A stretch of 7,373 nucleotides of DNA from an uncultured Clostridia bacterium (lineage in GTDB: Bacteria > Bacillota > Clostridia > Christensenellales > Aristaeellaceae), in contig CAMDVP010000151.1 of assembly GCA_945877525.1 (NCBI GenBank), forward strand, positions 1 to 7,373, written 5' to 3'. Below, piece by piece: positions 1 through 5,987 of this stretch. Both the position numbers and the translations under genes were made by a program. Each line of letters starts with the position of its first letter. Within the stretch, counting starts at the first letter, position 1. The notes under the pieces are model-generated. The model searched no databases. It had not been told where the DNA came from and saw only the letters and a list, made by a program, of their open reading frames with translations.

Positions 1-60
1 GTGTTCCAGTCCCTGGGTACCCGTCTGGCCATCCGCTGCGACAAGCGTCTGAAGCATTGA
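1..60 (+). CDS. C-terminal end of an unidentified gene (5' truncated by window)
   Basis: Frame 1 is open from the first base and ends at TGA (58-60), giving a 19-residue basic tail ending in CDKRLKH. It is too short to assign a family. It is treated as coding because its stop lies immediately before the ribosome binding site of the next gene (13 bases between stop and ATG), as expected for two genes in one transcript. The reading frame could be chance, so confidence is moderate. Confidence 0.5.
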   Translation: MFQSLGTRLAIRCDKRLKH

Positions 61-73
61 GGAGGGCAGACAC

Positions 74-541
74 ATGACCATCCGCCTCTTCCGCGATGGG
101 GATGCGGAGGCTGTTTCCGCGCTGATTGCCCGCACCCTGCGGGAAAGCAATATCCGCGACTATCCGCCCGAACACATTGAGCGGGAGGTGCAGGCGCTTG
201 GCGCTGCGGAAATCCGCAAACGCACCGGGTGGATGCACTTCTATGTGGCGGAGGAGGGCGGCAGTCCTGTGGGCTGCGGCGCCATTGGTCCTTATTGGGG
301 GAGCGAAACGGAGAGCAGCCTGTTCACCATCTTCGTGCTGCCGGAGCATCAGGGTCGGGGTATCGGCCGGGCCATCATCCGCACCCTGGAGGAGGACGAA
401 TTCTTCCTGCGGGCGCGTCGGGTGGAGATTCCCGCCAGCATCACCGGTACGCCGTTCTATTTGAAAATGGGCTATACCTTCAAGCCGGGGGTGCCCCATC
501 CCGATGGAGAGGGGTTGAACCGGCTGGAAAAATACCGATGA
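74..541 (+). CDS. GNAT family N-acetyltransferase
   Basis: This is a 155-residue protein of normal length for a single-domain GNAT enzyme, which transfers an acetyl group from acetyl-CoA to an amine. Motif A is clear: beta strand LFTIFVLPEH (83-92) followed by the pyrophosphate-binding loop QGRGIG (93-98) and a helix. Motif B-like FYLKMGY lies at 128-134. The N-terminus TIRLFRDGDAEAVSALI is the usual first strand and helix. The start is supported by AGGAGG at about 60-65, 8 bases before the ATG. The gene sits 13 bases after an upstream stop and is probably co-transcribed with it. The substrate cannot be read from the sequence; small molecules, peptides or protein N-termini are all possible. 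It is cytoplasmic, with no signal peptide or membrane segment. Confidence 0.9.
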   Translation: MTIRLFRDGDAEAVSALIARTLRESNIRDYPPEHIEREVQALGAAEIRKRTGWMHFYVAEEGGSPVGCGAIGPYWGSETESSLFTIFVLPEHQGRGIGRAIIRTLEEDEFFLRARRVEIPASITGTPFYLKMGYTFKPGVPHPDGEGLNRLEKYR

Positions 542-550
542 ACCATCATG

Positions 551-590
551 GCCGCCGTGGGAAACTGCTCCCGCGGCGGCTATACTTATT
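551..590 (+). terminator. GC-rich hairpin between convergent genes, possible terminator
   Basis: The arms GCCGCCGTGGGA (551-562) and TCCCGCGGCGGC (569-580) pair over 12 bp with one G-T wobble, around a 6-base loop. The following bases TATACTTATT (581-590) are AT-rich but not a clean T tract. It begins 9 bases after the acetyltransferase stop and ends just before the stop of the convergent XRE gene, so it probably ends plus-strand transcription. The minus-strand side has no T tract. Confidence 0.55.
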
Positions 591-1101
591 CGGGCAAGTC
601 CAGTTTATCGTCAAAGAGATGGTGTTCGATATAGTCTGCCTGCTGGTTGCGGAGCATGACCACCAGCCCCATGGTCAGCAGGGCTCCGGCCACGCTCAAG
701 CGGCTGTCATCCAGCAGCAACGCGGCCACCTGCACCGCTGCCATGGCGGCAAAGGTCGCAAGCATCGTCCACCGGTGATCGCGCAGCCACTTCCGATGCC
801 AGAAGGTTTGCCTTTCCTGAAACAGGAAGGGCGATTCCCGCATGACCCGCGCGATGGTTTCATCAGCACGGGCGCTCTGCTCCTCGGGCAGGATGCGTTC
901 GCCCTGCAGCAGCTCGTTAATTGTCAGCCCGTACAGGCAACTCAGCTGCTGGAGCATTTCCACCGGCGGCAGATAGGTGCCGGTTTCCCAGCGGGAGATG
1001 GTTTTGCCGGTGGTACCAAGCTGCTGGGCCAGCTGCTCCTGGGTCATCCCGCGCTCCCTGCGCAGGGAGGATAAAAACCGTCCGATTGCCTGCATATCCA
1101 T
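586..1101 (-). CDS. XRE-family HTH regulator with C-terminal membrane region
   Basis: This 171-residue protein starts with a Cro/CI-type helix-turn-helix domain (about 4-65). Helix 2 is TQEQLAQQLG, and the recognition helix TGKTISRWETG is followed by LPPVEMLQQLSCLYGLTINELL, which is typical of the family. A linker (about 66-108) leads to two hydrophobic stretches (about 112-130 and 135-150), probably a transmembrane hairpin, and a short charged tail. The likely role is a DNA-binding repressor or activator tethered to the membrane; its targets are unknown. A longer reading frame reaches 1161, but the ATG at 1101 is preferred because AAAAGGAGG lies 7 bases upstream and the domain begins there. 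A promoter at 1127-1155 fits this start. The gene is a single unit convergent with the acetyltransferase. Confidence 0.85.
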   Translation of the reverse strand: MDMQAIGRFLSSLRRERGMTQEQLAQQLGTTGKTISRWETGTYLPPVEMLQQLSCLYGLTINELLQGERILPEEQSARADETIARVMRESPFLFQERQTFWHRKWLRDHRWTMLATFAAMAAVQVAALLLDDSRLSVAGALLTMGLVVMLRNQQADYIEHHLFDDKLDLPE

Positions 1102-1126
1102 GGTTAAGCCTCCTTTTGACGCCACC

Positions 1127-1155
1127 AGCATACCAAAGTCGTGCGGGGTTGTACA
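1127..1155 (-). promoter_or_regulatory. Predicted SigA-type promoter for the XRE regulator
   Basis: Read on the minus strand, TGTACA (1155-1150) and TATGCT (1132-1127) are separated by 17 bases; each matches the consensus hexamer at 4 of 6 positions. TGG precedes the -10, giving an extended -10. Transcription would begin near 1120, about 20 bases before the chosen ATG and just upstream of the ribosome binding site. The TGTACA element is itself palindromic. Confidence 0.5.
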
Positions 1156-1235
1156 GGACATAAACAGCGAATACGGCGGAAAATGGCGTGTCTGGGTGAC
1201 GAATGCACGTTTCCCGGCGCATTGCCCGTCGTGGC

Positions 1236-1275
1236 AGAGAAAAGCGCGCCGCCTATTAACAGAAAGCAGCGCGCT
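1236..1275 (-). terminator. Intrinsic terminator of the dnaD-dnaI-arsC-like operon
   Basis: On the minus strand, AGCGCGCTGC (1275-1266) pairs with GCGGCGCGCT (1252-1243) over 10 bp with one G-T wobble, around a 13-base loop. TTTCTCT follows (1242-1236). It begins 12 bases past the stop of the ArsC-like gene, as expected for a Rho-independent terminator at the operon end. Confidence 0.8.
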
Positions 1276-1287
1276 CCTTGCCCCGCA

Positions 1288-1635
1288 TTAGCCCTCCCTG
1301 AGCCATGCTTCCCATACCTCCGGCTGATAGCCCACGGTCACCTTGGCCCCATTGCGCACAATGGGCGATTTCAGCAGCCAGGGCGATTCCAGAATGGCGG
1401 GCAGGAGCAAACTGTCCTGGTTGTAGTAGCAGGCAGGATGCTCCTTCACCCGCTTGTCCTCCCGGTCGATGAGGGCCTGCAGGCCGCCGGCGCGGGCCAT
1501 GGCCTGCACCTCACGCTCGCCCAGGCGGTGCTTTTTCAAATCCATCGTCTGCACAGCAATACGCCGCTCCTTGAAGAAACGCTCGGCCTTCTGCACATCG
1601 AAATTCTTTTTGCTCACATACAGCTGGATGTTCAT
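1288..1635 (-). CDS. ArsC/Spx-fold protein without the usual active-site cysteine
   Basis: This 115-residue protein has the normal length and layout of the ArsC/Spx family (thioredoxin-like fold). The N-terminus MNIQLYVSKKNFDVQKAERFF is followed by FKERRI, MDLKKHRLG, and the C-terminal block LLKSPIVRNGAKVTVGYQPEVW typical of the family. Family members with activity carry a cysteine in the loop after the first strand. Here that loop reads SKKNFD, with Asn at the likely position, and the only cysteine is C69. Arsenate reduction by the known mechanism is therefore unlikely, and a binding or regulatory role is possible. The ATG at 1635 is chosen because AGGAGG lies 8 bases upstream and the domain starts there. 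It overlaps the dnaI stop as ATGA, so translation is probably coupled. Confidence 0.85.
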   Translation of the reverse strand: MNIQLYVSKKNFDVQKAERFFKERRIAVQTMDLKKHRLGEREVQAMARAGGLQALIDREDKRVKEHPACYYNQDSLLLPAILESPWLLKSPIVRNGAKVTVGYQPEVWEAWLREG

Positions 1636-2609
1636 GTCCTGCGCCTCCTCACATCGTCGCCCGAAAACTGCACCAGCGTGCATTGCCGGGGATCCAGCAG
1701 GCGGGAGGCGATGCGTTCGGTATAGCGCTCCCGCAGCTCCTTCACCGTCAGGTTGGTGCTGATGACGGTGCCCCGGCCGTTCACCTGCCGCTCGTTGATG
1801 AGATTAAACAGCTGCACGATGGTGATGTTTTCCATTAGCGGCTCGCTGCCCAGGTCGTCCAGCAGCAGCACGTCGGATGCCATCAGATTGTCCAGTTCAT
1901 TGCTCTGCCCGGAAAAATACGCCTTGCGCGCCACGTCCAGAAAGCGGTAGGCGCTCATCATCAGCACATTCAGGCCCCTGTCCAGCAGGCGCTTGGCCAT
2001 GGCGTGCATCAGGTAGGTTTTGCCAAGGCCGCTCTGGCCCATCAGCAGCATGTCGCTGGTATCGGCGGCGGGGTAGCGATCTGCCCACTCGCGGCACTGG
2101 CGGCAGATCATGTCCATTTCCTGCCGCTGGGTGAAGGGCTTTCCCTCCACGGGCTTGTCGGGGAACACGCTCAGGTCAAAGCGTTCGAAGGTCTGCTCGG
2201 CCTTCTCCCCCAGGCCCACCCGCTGGTATAGCCTCGCATAGAAGGCGCTGCGCAGGCAGTCGCACATATCCCGCACAGGCTCGCCCACATAGCCGGTGTC
2301 GCGGCACTTTTTGCAGCGGTAGACCGGCTCCAGATAATCCTGCGCAAAGCCGTTTTGCGCAAGGAGCGAAGCGATGCGCCGGTTCATGACCTCCATGCGC
2401 CGGGGCAGATCCTCCGGCTGGGCGTTGCCGTCCAGGATGCCACGCAGGCCTGAGAAAATCAAGTTCTGCCGCTCCTCCAGCAGCCGCCCGATTTCGGGGC
2501 AGGCGGCCACGGCCTGGTCGCGGCGGCGCAGATTCTCCTGCTCGTCCCGCATGCGCTGCTGCTCGTATTCCGCCTGCAGCTCTCTGAGAATTTCATTTCG
2601 CACCGCCAT
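1632..2609 (-). CDS. dnaI: DnaI/DnaC-type AAA+ replicative helicase loader
   Basis: This 325-residue cytoplasmic ATPase is expected to load the DnaB/DnaC-type hexameric helicase at origins and restarted forks. Its N-terminal region (1-90) is helical and charged. A cysteine cluster CKKCRDTGYVG...CDC (C99, C102, C116, C118) matches the zinc-binding element of Bacillus-type DnaI, which contacts the helicase. The AAA+ domain follows, with Walker A GQSGLGKT (191-198), Walker B LLLDDLG (248-254), sensor STN (284-286) and ERIASRLL (298-305), which carries the candidate arginine finger. The start at 2609 follows GGAGGAG closely and overlaps the dnaD-like gene by 17 bases in another frame. The next gene starts on its stop codon (ATGA). 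This pairing with a DnaD-like gene is common in Clostridia. The family is certain; the exact symbol (dnaI or dnaC) depends on convention. Confidence 0.95.
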   Translation of the reverse strand: MAVRNEILRELQAEYEQQRMRDEQENLRRRDQAVAACPEIGRLLEERQNLIFSGLRGILDGNAQPEDLPRRMEVMNRRIASLLAQNGFAQDYLEPVYRCKKCRDTGYVGEPVRDMCDCLRSAFYARLYQRVGLGEKAEQTFERFDLSVFPDKPVEGKPFTQRQEMDMICRQCREWADRYPAADTSDMLLMGQSGLGKTYLMHAMAKRLLDRGLNVLMMSAYRFLDVARKAYFSGQSNELDNLMASDVLLLDDLGSEPLMENITIVQLFNLINERQVNGRGTVISTNLTVKELRERYTERIASRLLDPRQCTLVQFSGDDVRRRRT

Positions 2610-4089
2610 TCATCTCCTCCCACCGCTTGCGCATCCATTCGGGCATTTCGTCGGTATCCTCGTATTCACGCTGGGTGTACTGCTGTTCCCGCACGGTTTT
2701 GCCGGGCTTTTGCACGGGGGTAGCCTGACTTTCCTGCCAGGCGCGCTGTGCCGCAGCAGCCTGGTCGGGGGTGGTTACGCCCTGCTCGCGCATGCGCTCC
2801 AGAAGCTTGTCCAGGTAGGGCATGGGCTTGTCAGCCCCGGCGGCGTAGGCGGCGCAGGCGATCACCAGTTCCCGGGAGAGCCCCCAGCCTTCCAGCCACT
2901 TCTGCGCCAAGGCGCGGTCGGCGGCGGAGGAGCGCGATGGCTTGCCCCAAAGGGCCTTCAGCTCCTTGACAAAGTCGACATACAGCCCCACCTGGCTCAT
3001 ATAGGCGCGGATCTGTTCCGCCGTTTCCAGGTTTTTCTTTTTCCATGCCTTGAGCATCTGCAGCACATCGGCAAACTGACAGCCCTGTTTGGCGCATTCC
3101 TGCCCGGCCAGGAGGATGATGTCATCGTTATACAATTCGCGCATGCTGGCGTATTCCGCAAGCGTCGATGGATTGACGGTCACGCCGGGCAGGTTCAGCG
3201 CTCGCAGCAGCGCCCGCAGGGGAGCCTCCGCGTCGTTGCGCTGCTTTTGCGCACGGGTCACCTGGCGGGCGGAAATGGCGCTCAGCCCCATCTCTTCCTT
3301 CTTGCTTTTCAGAATGCTGTCCAGGTATTTGAAGGAGGGCTGCTTGCCGTTGGTAGTGTCGGCGCAGGCGGCGATGACGGCCTCGGGGGTGAAGCCCCAT
3401 TCGGCAGTCCACTTGCGGTACAGGGCCATTTCTGCCTGGGTGGGGTCGCGGAACAGGCTGAATTCCCGCAGCACAGCCCGGCTGCCCTCCAGCACGCGCT
3501 TTTCCCGGCCCAGCACCAGTTCCGCGTCCTCGGGGGTGCGGACGCCGGCCTCGCAAAGCTCCACCGCCAGCTTTTCCGCCGCGGCCATGGAAAACTTCTT
3601 GCCCTTCTGGGTGATCATGTGCCGCAGCAGCGTCAGCACCACCTCCTGGGGCAGCCCCATTTGCTCTACCCACTCGTAGCACTGGCTCAGTTCCTTTCCG
3701 TGCAGACGGCGGTCGTTGCCGAAAAGCCCGTACACCGCTTCGGCAAAGAATTCATAGGCGTCGTCTGCGGCCTCGGCGCCGCCCAACAGGCTTTGCCGGC
3801 TGACGCTGATATAACGAAAAGAAGGGGGATTGTCACTGACCCGGCGCACCAGCCCCTTGCGCTCCCAGTAGCGGTAGGCGGCCAGCACATCCTCGCCGGA
3901 CATGTTCAGCTCGCGGCCCAGCTGCTCCACCGATGCGTCCGCCTGGGGATGATGGCACTGCATCAGCCCGTACAGATAGACCTTGACATAATCCCCCCTG
4001 GCCATGGGCATATACTCCAGCAGAAACTGATTGGCCACCGGGGTCACGTCGAACATCGCATATTGCTCGTCAAAACCGAACAGCGCCAT
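2593..4089 (-). CDS. DnaD/DnaB-like primosome protein with multiple DnaD modules
   Basis: This 498-residue protein resembles the Gram-positive DnaD/DnaB primosomal proteins that bind DNA and recruit the helicase loader. Residues about 15-98 look like the N-terminal winged-helix domain (VEQLGRELNMSGEDVLAAYRYWERKGLV). DnaD-type (PF07261-like) modules follow. Two are clear from the repeated pattern W-x3-WG-x-(S/T)-x-E-x-VI-x-A, ending in a YLD motif, at about 224-266 and 397-435. A probable further module covers about 110-190 and a weaker one 318-362. The C-terminus is acidic and then basic (TDEMPEWMRKRWEEM), as often seen in DnaD proteins. AGGAGGAGGG precedes the ATG by a few bases. The gene leads an operon with dnaI. 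No frameshift is visible. B. subtilis DnaD is about half this length, so the extra modules are notable. Confidence 0.9.
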   Translation of the reverse strand: MALFGFDEQYAMFDVTPVANQFLLEYMPMARGDYVKVYLYGLMQCHHPQADASVEQLGRELNMSGEDVLAAYRYWERKGLVRRVSDNPPSFRYISVSRQSLLGGAEAADDAYEFFAEAVYGLFGNDRRLHGKELSQCYEWVEQMGLPQEVVLTLLRHMITQKGKKFSMAAAEKLAVELCEAGVRTPEDAELVLGREKRVLEGSRAVLREFSLFRDPTQAEMALYRKWTAEWGFTPEAVIAACADTTNGKQPSFKYLDSILKSKKEEMGLSAISARQVTRAQKQRNDAEAPLRALLRALNLPGVTVNPSTLAEYASMRELYNDDIILLAGQECAKQGCQFADVLQMLKAWKKKNLETAEQIRAYMSQVGLYVDFVKELKALWGKPSRSSAADRALAQKWLEGWGLSRELVIACAAYAAGADKPMPYLDKLLERMREQGVTTPDQAAAAQRAWQESQATPVQKPGKTVREQQYTQREYEDTDEMPEWMRKRWEEMNGGAK

Positions 4090-4115
4090 GGGCCCTCCTC
4101 CTCTCCTGTGGAGTT

Positions 4116-4124
4116 ATTATAGCA
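4116..4124 (-). promoter_or_regulatory. Extended -10 promoter for the dnaD-dnaI operon
   Basis: On the minus strand, TGCTATAAT (4124-4116) is a perfect extended -10 element. The hexamer 17 bases upstream, TTTCCT, is a poor -35, which the TGn extension can offset. Transcription would start near 4109, about 20 bases before the dnaD-like ATG, and the strong ribosome binding site AGGAGGAGGG (about 4102-4093) falls inside this short leader. Confidence 0.65.
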
Positions 4125-4201
4125 TAAGCCGGGACGAAAGGAAACCGCTGTTTTCAACTTCCGCGACCTGTAACCCTTTTGTAAACTTCCGCCCCCGCGC
4201 C

Positions 4202-4230
4202 TTGACAGATGGCGAAAGGTGGTGGATAAT
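4202..4230 (+). promoter_or_regulatory. Near-consensus SigA promoter for the second acetyltransferase
   Basis: TTGACA (4202-4207) and GATAAT (4225-4230) are separated by exactly 17 bases: a perfect -35 and a 5/6 -10. Transcription would start near 4237, about 19 bases before the ATG at 4256. This is divergent from the dnaD promoter, about 80 bases away. The spacer contains no obvious operator repeat. Confidence 0.8.
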
Positions 4231-4255
4231 GCTTCCAACCGGGAGGTGAAGCGCC

Positions 4256-4768
4256 ATGGAACTGTTTCGCGAAGCCACGGCCCAGGACGCGGGGCTGATC
4301 AGCCATATTTATGCTACCAGCTGGCGCAGGGCCTATCGCGGGCTGATTGCCCAGCATTATCTTGACCGCCTGCCGGAGGACTACTGGGTGCCCTCCATCC
4401 GTACCTGGCTGGAAAGCGGCCGCATGGAGGGCCTGCTGGTGTATGACGGCAGGCAGCCCGTGGGCTGCGCCATCTATGGCCGCGGACGGGACGAGGATCA
4501 CGGCAGCTGGGGCGAAATCGTATCAATCTATCTACTGCCGGAGTTTACCCGCCGGGGCCTCGGCAGCGCGCTGCTGGAGGAGTGTCTGCGCCGCCTGCGG
4601 GATGAGGGCTATACCCGCTTCTACCTGTGGGCCATCGACGGCAATGCCCCTGCGGATGCTTTCTACCGCAGGCACGGCTTCCATGTGACGGGCGATCATG
4701 TTGCCTACGCCATCGGCGGACAGAACGTGCGCGATCTGCGCTATGTCCGGGTGGAGGATCAGACCTGA
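4256..4768 (+). CDS. GNAT family N-acetyltransferase (RimI-like)
   Basis: This 170-residue single-domain acetyltransferase is not closely similar to the one at 74-541. The N-terminal helix pattern SWRRAYRGLIAQHYLDRL (22-39) is common in a Gram-positive GNAT subgroup. Motif A is strand EIVSIYLLPEF (87-97) followed by the acetyl-CoA loop RRGLGS (99-104) and helix ALLEECLRRL. The C-terminal part NAPADAFYRRHGF (130-142) is motif B, with the usual Asn and Tyr. GGAGG at about 4242-4246 supports the start. It is cytoplasmic and the substrate is unknown. It is apparently monocistronic: it has its own strong promoter, and the next gene also has its own promoter. Confidence 0.9.
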   Translation: MELFREATAQDAGLISHIYATSWRRAYRGLIAQHYLDRLPEDYWVPSIRTWLESGRMEGLLVYDGRQPVGCAIYGRGRDEDHGSWGEIVSIYLLPEFTRRGLGSALLEECLRRLRDEGYTRFYLWAIDGNAPADAFYRRHGFHVTGDHVAYAIGGQNVRDLRYVRVEDQT

Positions 4769-4772
4769 CGGC

Positions 4773-4791
4773 AGGCCGGCGCGCCGGGCCT
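4773..4791 (+). repeat. GC-rich inverted repeat after the acetyltransferase
   Basis: AGGCC (4773-4777) and GGCCT (4787-4791) flank a 12-base perfect palindrome CCGGCGCGCCGG (4776-4787). It could form a short, very stable hairpin 5 bases past the stop. The downstream bases TTGTACTTGC are not a T tract, so terminator function is uncertain. Confidence 0.35.
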
Positions 4792-4796
4792 TGTAC

Positions 4797-4825
4797 TTGC
4801 AAACCCGCTTCGTTCCTGCTATCAT
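4797..4825 (+). promoter_or_regulatory. Predicted promoter for the prsW-like gene
   Basis: TTGCAA (4797-4802, 4/6) and TATCAT (4820-4825, 5/6) are separated by 17 bases, with TGC directly before the -10 as an extended element. The start would be near 4832, leaving a leader of about 55 bases before the ATG at 4887. No riboswitch-like structure is evident in that leader. Confidence 0.6.
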
Positions 4826-4886
4826 GGATCTGTCGGGAAAGAAGCTGCGGGCTGTGCCTTGTCGCCCGTGAATGGAGTGATCGGAT

Positions 4887-5615
4887 ATGTTTTTCTTTTT
4901 GCCCATGCCCATGACCCGTATCCTTCTGCTGTATGTGCTGGCCGCCGTGGTTCCTGCGCTGTTCCTGATGCGCTATATTTACCGGCATGATACCATCGAA
5001 AAGGAGCCCGCATCGCTGCTGGGCTCGCTGGTGCTGTGCGGCGTGGGCGCGGCGCTGGTGGCGTCTGTTGTGGAGCGGGTGGGAGAATGGATTCTGAACA
5101 GCGCCCTGTCCCAGAGCAGCCCGTACTATCTGCTGGTGCTGGCCTTTGTGGTGGTGGGCGCGGTGGAGGAAGGCGCAAAGCTGTTCTTCCTGAAAATGCG
5201 CACCTGGAAGGATTGGAACTTTACGCACCTGTTTGACGGCGTGGTGTATTCGGCGTTTGTATCCCTGGGCTTTGCCGCCTATGAGAATATCCGCTATGTT
5301 TTTTCCTACGGGCTGTCCGTGGCCCTGCCCCGGGCGCTGTTTGCCATTCCGGGGCACCTGGGCTTCTCGGTGTTCATGGGCGTGTTTTATGGCCGGGCAA
5401 AGCTGTGCGAAAACCGGGGCGATCCGGCAGGCAGGAACAAGAATCTGGTGTTGGGGTATCTTTTGGCGGTGCTGCTGCACGGCGTTTACGACGCCTGCGC
5501 CATGAGCGGCTCCGGACTGGCAACGGTCATCTTCTACGTCTTTGTGGCAGTGATGTATTTCGTGGTGTACCGGATGGTCAAACGCGCGTCGGAAACGGAT
5601 CGGCCGGTGTATTGA
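4887..5615 (+). CDS. prsW: PrsW family intramembrane metalloprotease
   Basis: This 242-residue polytopic membrane protein has hydrophobic segments at about 11-31, 43-62, 80-98, 115-132, 150-168, 187-203 and 210-230. The family's conserved elements are present in order: DTIEKEP (35-41), the acidic EEGAK (94-98), FDGVVYSAF (116-124), ENIRY (133-137), a histidine in PGHLGFSVFMG (H157) and HGVYD (H198, D202). The glutamates and histidines are the presumed metal ligands and catalytic residues. In B. subtilis, PrsW cleaves the anti-sigma factor RsiW; no sigma/anti-sigma pair is visible here, so the substrate is unknown. The ATG at 4887 follows GGAG by 9 bases, a modest site; the Met codons at residues 7 and 9 are less favoured because they lack a matching site. 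The cysteine-rich gene starts 31 bases downstream with no terminator between, suggesting one transcript. Confidence 0.88.
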   Translation: MFFFLPMPMTRILLLYVLAAVVPALFLMRYIYRHDTIEKEPASLLGSLVLCGVGAALVASVVERVGEWILNSALSQSSPYYLLVLAFVVVGAVEEGAKLFFLKMRTWKDWNFTHLFDGVVYSAFVSLGFAAYENIRYVFSYGLSVALPRALFAIPGHLGFSVFMGVFYGRAKLCENRGDPAGRNKNLVLGYLLAVLLHGVYDACAMSGSGLATVIFYVFVAVMYFVVYRMVKRASETDRPVY

Positions 5616-5646
5616 CGCGGGACGCGGAGCAGCAGGAGGGAGGAAT

Positions 5647-5982
5647 ATGGACGGGCAGGAGCGCTATCGCTTTTTCCAGCACAGGGCATGCGAGTTTTTC
5701 CCGTGCCACGAGGGCGTTGAGGAGGAGCAGTTCAGCTGCCTGTTTTGCTATTGTCCGCTGTACGCGCTGGGAAAGAGCTGCGGCGGCGCCTTCCGCTACA
5801 CGAAGGAGGGCGTGAAGGACTGCAGCGGCTGCGTCTTTCCGCACAGGAGGGACAACTACGATCGGGTGATTGACCGTTTTCAGGATATTGCGGCGTTGGT
5901 GCGTCTGGCCGACGGGGAGGCATCCGGCGAAAAAACGATTGACGAAGCAGCCGCAAGGCTCTATAATGGATGCGACAAATGA
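5647..5982 (+). CDS. Cysteine-rich small domain protein (PF04071-like), probable metal binder
   Basis: This 111-residue protein has eight cysteines in its first 62 residues (C15, C20, C31, C34, C36, C45, C59, C62), plus C109. The pattern YRFFQHRACEFFPCHEG, FSCLFCYCPLYALG, CGGAFRYTKEGVKDCSGC, PHRRDNYD matches the cysteine-rich small domain (PF04071), a presumed zinc or Fe-S binding unit. As I recall, it is described in connection with cobalamin (precorrin) biosynthesis proteins in archaea. Its biochemical role is unknown. The tail after about residue 75 is helical and not part of the domain. AGGAGGGAGG just upstream gives a very strong start. It is cytoplasmic and probably co-transcribed with prsW. 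A promoter and cobalamin riboswitch begin within and just after its 3' end, which fits a B12-related role, but the gene itself lies upstream of that control. Confidence 0.85.
   Translation: MDGQERYRFFQHRACEFFPCHEGVEEEQFSCLFCYCPLYALGKSCGGAFRYTKEGVKDCSGCVFPHRRDNYDRVIDRFQDIAALVRLADGEASGEKTIDEAAARLYNGCDK
5939..5967 (+). promoter_or_regulatory. Strong SigA promoter driving the cobalamin riboswitch
   Basis: TTGACG (5939-5944, 5/6) and TATAAT (5962-5967, 6/6) are separated by exactly 17 bases. The promoter lies entirely inside the last 15 codons of the cysteine-rich gene. The predicted start near 5975 is about 13 bases before the first strand of the riboswitch P1 helix, which strongly supports both calls. 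Confidence 0.85.
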
Positions 5983-5987
5983 ATAGC

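Noticed and set aside
229..1074. A 281-codon plus-strand frame spanning the first acetyltransferase and the XRE gene
   Set aside because: It runs through a GNAT gene in another frame, through the 551-580 hairpin and antisense to the XRE gene, and has no family signature.
1102..1161. Longer XRE start at 1161
   Set aside because: The extra 20 residues contain the predicted promoter and ribosome binding site, and the helix-turn-helix domain starts right after the ATG at 1101.
1636..1683. Longer ArsC-like start at 1683
   Set aside because: The added 16 residues overlap the dnaI coding sequence and do not match the family. AGGAGG and the ATGA junction support 1635.
2374..4122. A 582-codon open frame on the plus strand opposite the dnaD-like gene
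   Set aside because: It is antisense to the well-supported dnaD-like and dnaI genes, has low-complexity His/Leu/Gly-rich composition, no ribosome binding site and no recognisable domain. Long antisense frames are expected in GC-rich DNA.
4776..4787. 12-base palindrome CCGGCGCGCCGG as an operator
   Set aside because: It lies directly after a stop codon as part of a hairpin-like inverted repeat in GC-rich DNA. No second copy was seen near a promoter, so an operator role is not supported.
4545..5480. A 311-codon open frame on the minus strand across the acetyltransferase and prsW genes
   Set aside because: Its His/Gln/Arg-rich composition is typical of a shadow frame, and it lies opposite two genes with clear family motifs.
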